Source: Sipunculus nudus (Eukaryota; Annelida; Sipuncula; Golfingiida; Sipunculidae). From it: a DNA stretch of 64,000 nt. The stretch covers positions 49,254,750 to 49,318,749 of the forward strand of contig CM049318.1 of the NCBI GenBank assembly GCA_026874595.1, read 5' to 3'. The notes beneath the pieces are model-generated. The model was not told the DNA's origin, ran no database searches, and saw only the letters and a list, made by a program, of their open reading frames with translations. The translations under genes and the position numbers were made by a program. This document shows, piece after piece, positions 28,401-36,061 of the stretch; the stretch's first letter is position 1; the number at the start of each line of letters is the position of its first letter.

Positions 28401-31400
28401 TGATAATGCCACAATGAACTTCCTTGGTAGAGGCTGGAGGTAGCTAGAACAGCATGCTACTAGCCCAAGTCCACTCAAGTTCAAAGGGTGGAAAGCTTAG
28501 TAATTACACCTGCCTGGTCTAGGTAATAGCCCTGACAGGGATGACAGCCCAGTAATTTACTTGACCAAACCTGATGTCCATTCCAGTATCTTGGTAAACC
28601 CGTAAATCACATAACGTGAATTGTGTACCTAGATATAGGTACAAGTAACTTACGCCAACCCTGTTCAGTGTACATATGAGCCAACTTTGGACATGGGGCA
28701 TGTAGGCAACCCCCAGTATACATGTATATCCTTTGTTGGTGGCTGTATACTTGTGTTGATAATATAATGCTGCAATGAACTTCCTGTTTAAGAGGCTGGA
28801 GGTTGACCAGCCTTCTAGCCAGGTAGCTAGCTACAAAGGCAGCAAGGATGAATGCTTGGTTATTACCCCTGCCTAAGATGGCTAACTGCCCTGACAGGGG
28901 TGAGAGCTTTGTATAGGCAATTAATTAAAGCCTGGTGTACATTTCAAGTACCAGTATCAAAACTGTACTTGGAGTACCCTATACCAGGTACAGAAACTTT
29001 AGTTCCAGGTAGAGGTACAGGGTACTTCCTACCCATGACAGCCAGGTACAGGCACAGGTATAGGTACTCTGAATTGTGTACCCAGGGAAAGGCACACGTA
29101 CCTTGCCCCAAACCCTGAAAGGAACATGCATTTATATATATTTTGTGTAACAAACTTCCATAATAAATAATACTACGTCATAATGTGGTATGGAAATTAA
29201 TGCATACACAGTGGATTACATGAATATTTTGAATTTTGGACTTAAATACATTGCAATGATGATTGCAATTAGTAGTATTAAAAAAATGATTCTTGATAGT
29301 TTCTTTTTGTTTCAGTAAATTGTATTCATATTGATATTCATGAATACATTTATATTTGTATTCGTATTTGTATTAGAATACATTTCTGTGTTGGAGTATT
29401 TGTATTCGTATTCGTGTACCCCTGCTGTATTCGTATTCGTATTCGAATACATTTCTTCTGTATTCGACCCATGTATGTTTGTCACACTTTTTTAAGATGT
29501 ACTTTACCTAACATGTTTGTCACACTTTATAAAGATGAACTGTACCTAAGACGTTTGTTTCACTTTATAAAGATGTACTTTAATTAATATGTTTGTTTCA
29601 CTTTATGAATGTTTACTATACATTACATATTCATGGAAGGACAAAAGACTTCGTGTTATGTAACCACTCACATGCTTGTTGAAACTGCACCAGGTCTCTT
29701 GGGCTCCTACAGTAGTTTGTAGGAAACGTAGACATCACATCTACAAGTTCATTATAGTCTTTGGCTGAGAAATAATTATCCACCCAGGGCTGGCTTACTA
29801 CTTTAGGAAAGCGGTGGTGCATGGCTTGTGACGTCACAGCAAATCCAAGAACTCGGATGAAGAACTCCTTGCGCGCCCTGGTGGAGAGCTCTTGAAGCTC
29901 ATCCATGTCGTAATCGCCGCCGTCGGATACTATGATTATGGCCCTGGCGACCTCTGACCTCGCCTGCGCCCGAAGGACATCTAAACCCTTCATGAACGCA
30001 CTTATAATGTCCGACCGTCTCGACTGGAATAAACACAGGGTAATGAGTAGAGATATCGTCTTTACATACTTGTCTTAGTTTGACATGTAACACAAATTCA
30101 TTATCTTTACCTATCCTTATAGCTGGAGATGTTGGTATTGCCGTTATTATTCTGTCACTAATTGATCTGTTGCTTCTTAACCAGGATGTACTTTCCGATG
30201 GTTCAATTACTTTGACCCAATTTCAGTGACCTTGACCTATTTTTAAAGGTTACAGGGCAAAAAGTCTTCGAATTATTTTAGATTTCTCATGTCGATTTTC
30301 TCCTTATCTATTACAAGTACAGCAAAATGGATGAAATTGTCCCGATAAAATCTAAAGGTGTAATAAATGGCTATTTCCTATTAACTACTTCAGATATCAA
30401 GTTAATGCATTGTATGTCAATTACGAGAATATTCCACTTTAGTTTCAGAAACAATTTTTAATTAGCGTCAGCGCCTTCTCGGATACAAAACTTCCGTTTA
30501 TTTCCAGTTGGCATGCATCTTCTCCTAATTTCCAAACCCAGATCTTTTAAAACTCTGGGAAAAGTCGTCTTTTAAAACGTTGAAGTGTATTGCAAGGAAC
30601 AATTAATTAACAGTCCTGTTTTACAGAACCACAGTTCTTAACTGAATCTTAGAGAAGGATACAGAAGTAAAATGAGTGGGGACATCCCAAAGCTGAGAAT
30701 AAGATAACAGCAACATTTAATACAGTAAGTCTATAATTAAATCAGTTTTCCCCAAAAGAAATAGATTGATCACTTGATTATTCTTAAAGCATGAAAGCAT
30801 GATCAGTTCCATGCGCATCCCCTCGCAAAACCCTAATTAGATCGATGCGGACTCAACCACTGCACACTTAGTGTCTACTGGGATAGTTGATCATAAAATA
30901 AACGGAAATATTCGATTTTATTTTTCATTGGGGAGGGTTAATTTCCAGTCTAATAGTTTGATCCGACAGGAAAGGGACTTATGTTCCATATTAAGACTTT
31001 GTTTTCATAACGATTATTATGGAATAAACTTGATTCCAAGTGTATTCTCGTAATAGTTCAATAGAAAGTAAAATCATAGAAAATCATTCTTCATTCAAAG
31101 TGTATTAATGAATTTTAATAAATATATTTCAGATCAGTCAATATCTTACCTTTACAAATGAAAAGAACACATTAAAGGGGCCTAATCTGTTATCTGACCT
31201 TCAATTACTGAGGATAATCCCTGTACACTTTTAAAAAAGTATGCCAGAACACAATTTTCCACGGCAGAGAGGCTGTTCGTTTAGTTTATATCCAGGTGTT
31301 ATACAACATGTGGAGGCCCCGCAAAATATTTCCAACAACATTCAAGAAGAACATCTCAAAAGAACAAGTCAAAAGAACCAGAGTTTTCTAAATTTTACAA

Positions 31401-34183
31401 CTAGTGATTATTCAACTTCCGCATATATGCAACTTACAACCTTATGTTTTATGTTTTCCGTTTGTTAGCAATACTTTCTTTACTAACAGCTTGTAGATAA
31501 ACAAACGTTTACATGTTTTTCAAACATGAATTGCCTAGAGTTCATAAATGAACTCATGTACGCAGAGTAGGCCAGAAATAATAATGAACAAAATCTGGAA
31601 TTTAGGTTAGTAGGTGGATTTAAATTCAAGATAAAAATAGTAGAACAGTAACAGTTATATGCCTGACTTTCGCCGTGTTAAATCTTATATATCTTATATA
31701 TCTGATTCGCTTTTCAGTATTAGAAAAGCTTATTTATACAAATAGTTTTGTTTTTAGAGTTTTTGCCCATGGCACATACATTTAAACTAAGGTTAGGTGG
31801 GAAGGGGCAGGGGCTGACGAACAGTTTATAATAGCATAAATGGAGCAAATGGATTACCGAAGGATATGGAAGTTGATCTATCAGTTCATCCATACAGGTC
31901 TTGTCTTTACACCGAGAGAGGTCGAAAACCACCGACACGGCACCGCTGAACGTTACCAAGGCGATGCGCGTGGCGTTGTCCCCGATCTCCTTGGTTGCAA
32001 GGAACGAGTGCAAGAAATTCTTGAGACTTGTCCATTTCATTTGTTGTTGTAGACTGGAGTTGACGCCTCCGTTCGCTGATACGTCAACAAGTAAAGCGAT
32101 ATCTGCCTGCCTCTCACATAACCGTCTATCTGCAGATATATAGTGAATAAATAAAAGATGTAATATGTCAAAAATGCTTTTCTCCTGAAACCAGATAGTT
32201 GCATGCGTCTTTGACTTGTCTCTTTTTCATAAGCAAATGAAAAATAAATAAAAATTACTACAAATATACATATCTAATGTCTTTACTATACATTTTTTTT
32301 GCTATATTACTTGATATGTACCTTAATTAAAAGAATATTACTATGACAAAATGACCAATCATTCTGTTTGGAGAAAAGTAAAATGTAAAATCGTGAGAAA
32401 AATGAAAAATGAAAATTAAAAAATCAGGTCTTCTTCCAGCAGCAAAATACAAGAGCATATGTAAACCAAAGTAACACGCGGGTTGCACGCTAGCGTGACG
32501 GGTAAATCTTATATATATATATGGACAGGATTATACCTCTTGTGGTCATGGCATCATTGCATTCATTTTACCCCAAAAGTTGTGGACAGAAAAAAAGAAA
32601 ATCCGATATTTCACGTAATAAAAGTTTTAAGCATTTTTATTTTTTGTTGCCCATCATAAACAGTTAAACGTTATCTGTTTAATTAAAAATTTCTTCTTCG
32701 GGGACACAAGTTGAAATATTTGTCAAGAACCGCAAAAATGGTAAATCTGCCGAGAAAAGCAGAGAACAGCAATGCACATAATTTAACCGCGTGGCGGATT
32801 TTCCTCCTAAGTTGTTTACTAGAGAGTTCAGGCATGCGAAGAAATTAAAATGAATGTGTTAATTAATTGCCATCCCCTGCCTTTTTTTTTTATTTGCTGA
32901 AGCAGCTCTAATGTATAAAGAGATGTCATGTTTTGTTGAAGTACTTGATTGCATGGGTGACATGATACTTGGTAGTAGAACAGTGCCGTATAGTGCCGTG
33001 TGTGTGTGTGCGTTTGTGGCGGCGAGATACAAGAGAACTCATGGTTTGAGATAAAGGTGAAATTTGATCAAGTCATAAACGCATTATTTTATCTGATACT
33101 TATAAAAGGAGTTCAGTTCACGTTTGTTCGCAATGTTCTCTAAAACCGCGCTGTGTACAATATTGTGCCATACATCATTTTAAAGGTTATTATCCCCGCA
33201 GTGACATAGGCGATATGGAAATAAATAATTTTTAATATACATATAATACTGAGTGATTTTTTTCGTTTTTTTTTTTACCGAGCACAGCCGAACTGCCTTC
33301 AGCAATCACCGGAATGCGTGCATCGTGGTACACTAAGGACTATTGTTCATATGAATAACGCTTGCTTTCAATGAGAGATTTGACCCACGTGCGTGGTCAG
33401 TAAAAGAGAAAAACACGTTTCTCGCTTTATGAAATGGAGAGTTCAGCCCAGGAGGATTAATGACAAAACCTAATTCAAGGTCCCAATTTCAGGAACAGGC
33501 GTGGGGTTGGGTGGGGTTGAGTGGTGTCTGGTGTTTCAGGCCTCAAAATTTGTCTGATACGATAAAAAAAAAAACATTGCGGCGGTTAAAAATGAATACG
33601 GACCCTCTGCATGGAGTCCCGTTGGGTCCGCTTCTGTAACTTACGAGGTATGCATATTTCTGTTTCTTTCTTCAGGAACAGTTTCCTTGCAACGTACATT
33701 TAATAAATCTTTCATGTGTTCCTCACATCAACCTAATCTTTATACGTCCACCGATAGAATCCAGTCAAATATCATCGAAAACCTGAATGTATAAATTTCT
33801 TGCCACGAGGACAGAACCACAATATAAATGTTAAACATATTGGAGCGACTGCAGGATCACTCACGCACTGTTTTTTTACCAGATTATGAGTTTATACGGA
33901 CGGACGGTATGATGTTAAGGATTCATGTAATTTAAAAGTAAGTGGCAAAATTAAGATACAACCAGCTGTACATAGAAACGTTTTCTGTTCACAGAAGTGT
34001 TGTGCCTCAGAGAGGTGCGTGAGTTATTCTGCAGTCGTGCCAAAATGTTTATACATATCTAATGGAGACAGTTTCCAACTGAAAACCTATATTTTCTGTT
34101 AACTTTTAGAATAAAAAAAAAATGAGCCAACATTTCACATCTCAGTCAATAAATCTACCGGGCTTATTACCGGGGTTGGGGAG

Positions 34184-34243
<60 letters not shown>

Positions 34244-36010
34244 CAATGAAGAAAAACATCACTGTAAATTCACTACAGTCTGTTTCACGGGATGAGACCC
34301 GATCATCAGGTGAATGAAGCTAACGGCGTGGTTTGAAAAGACGAGACTTACGGGATTACGAGATTATGCTTTGTGCGTATCGGGGAGAGCATGTAAATGA
34401 CTGACACAGATCCTATTGTCCTCGGAGGCACAATAGGATTGGTCGGGGTACACGTGCGATACTGGAACATAACAGGGCAAAGGCTTTGTTGTTGTTAGGT
34501 CCTGGGTATAGTGAACATTTCAGTAGTATACACATATGATATAAAATATAAAATTCCCATACACTATGAAAATACACAATATAAAAGGCAAATATAAAAG
34601 GCAAATATACTATACTCATACCAAGTGGACTGGACTCGACAAACTCACCATGGGGTAGTGGCAAAGCCATGTCCCTCAACACTGCAAAGCAGTGAGAGAG
34701 CAAATACCTGAACAGGTAAGTCTGCCAAGCGAATCTTCGTGGTGGTGTGGGGTGGGGGGGGGGGGGGGGGAGGGGGATGGATGAGTGAGCACGTTGAATA
34801 TTTGTGTGAATGCTAGGTTTTAAACATTTAAGAGTCAATTTGTTTTGATGGCGGCACTTAGAGAGAATTTCAACTCTTGAGTTTAAAAATGATCCAGGGG
34901 AGAAAGGGAGGGGAGGGGGGGTTGCGATAAGTAGCCTTTCAGACAGACAGAGATCACATTTTCTAGTTCCACAGAAGTAAGGTGCTGCCGTGGCAGAGAT
35001 TTTCCAGGAGAGCTTGTAATTGATATTGTTGTCTTTTAGTGTCCAGATGTGTTAGACAGTTCAGTGTTTTTCATATATGTACTTTGGTATATACATTGTA
35101 TATGATAATTAATTGAATTATTGCATAATCGTAGATTTCTTGCAGGCGTATTTAGATTGTAGAGTAACAGTCGCTCCAGCGGGTCCAATGGAGAATGTTT
35201 GTTCGCATCGCTGCACATTATCTGCACAGTAAGGCTTTAAATACAGTGCTCAGTGGTACTCGATATATATGCTATATATGTTCATGTAATGTTCCTTGGT
35301 GCTGCATGTGTATCTCTTGTCTCTGTGTGATTCATTTATCATGACAGGCTGTCATTACCTCAACCACAGTCAAAGGGATGTTATGTTTGCCTATGTCTAC
35401 TTGTCCTTTAGTTCTTGTTCTTGTCCTGCACTGATTGTGCCTTGATCAATTTTATCTAGATTTGTTTGAACCAACGCGCCTCTTTGTGTGTAGATAATAC
35501 AGATAATAATAATTATAAATAAAAATAATAATAATAATAATAAAGGTAAAACCGTTACAATTTATATTTTGGCGATGTGATATTAATACTAATCAGTTTC
35601 CATGGTGATCGAGACATTATCGCGTGCGAACGAGACAACATCGCGTGCGAACCAGATACCATCGCGTGCGCACATGATAAAAATTAAATTCCGATATGAG
35701 CAACCGCAAGCTACGCAATCGGTGAATTAATTCTGTTTTTTTTACTGGCTGTAATTTCAGTTATCCCTATCCGATCAAACATTTTAAATATTCTTATAGG
35801 TACTGATAGTGGTCTATTTTGCCCACGTGTGTTAAAGGGTTCTGATCTAAAATGGAGAATTGTTTTTTCGGCCATGAACATGGACAGGGGGTTATGGTAA
35901 ATCCTAGGTATTCTATACGATCATGGGTGATGGCATAATTTTGTCAATTCAGCAAAATTAAAAATTCATTATCTAAAAAAATATATCTAAAATATTTTGT
36001 AGTGGTACAC

Positions 36011-36061
<51 letters not shown>

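Noticed and set aside
34413-34838. 141-codon open frame on the minus strand inside intron 1
   Set aside because: Part of it is a poly-G/poly-C run encoding prolines. No domain, no splice support, and it lies in an intron of the vWA gene.
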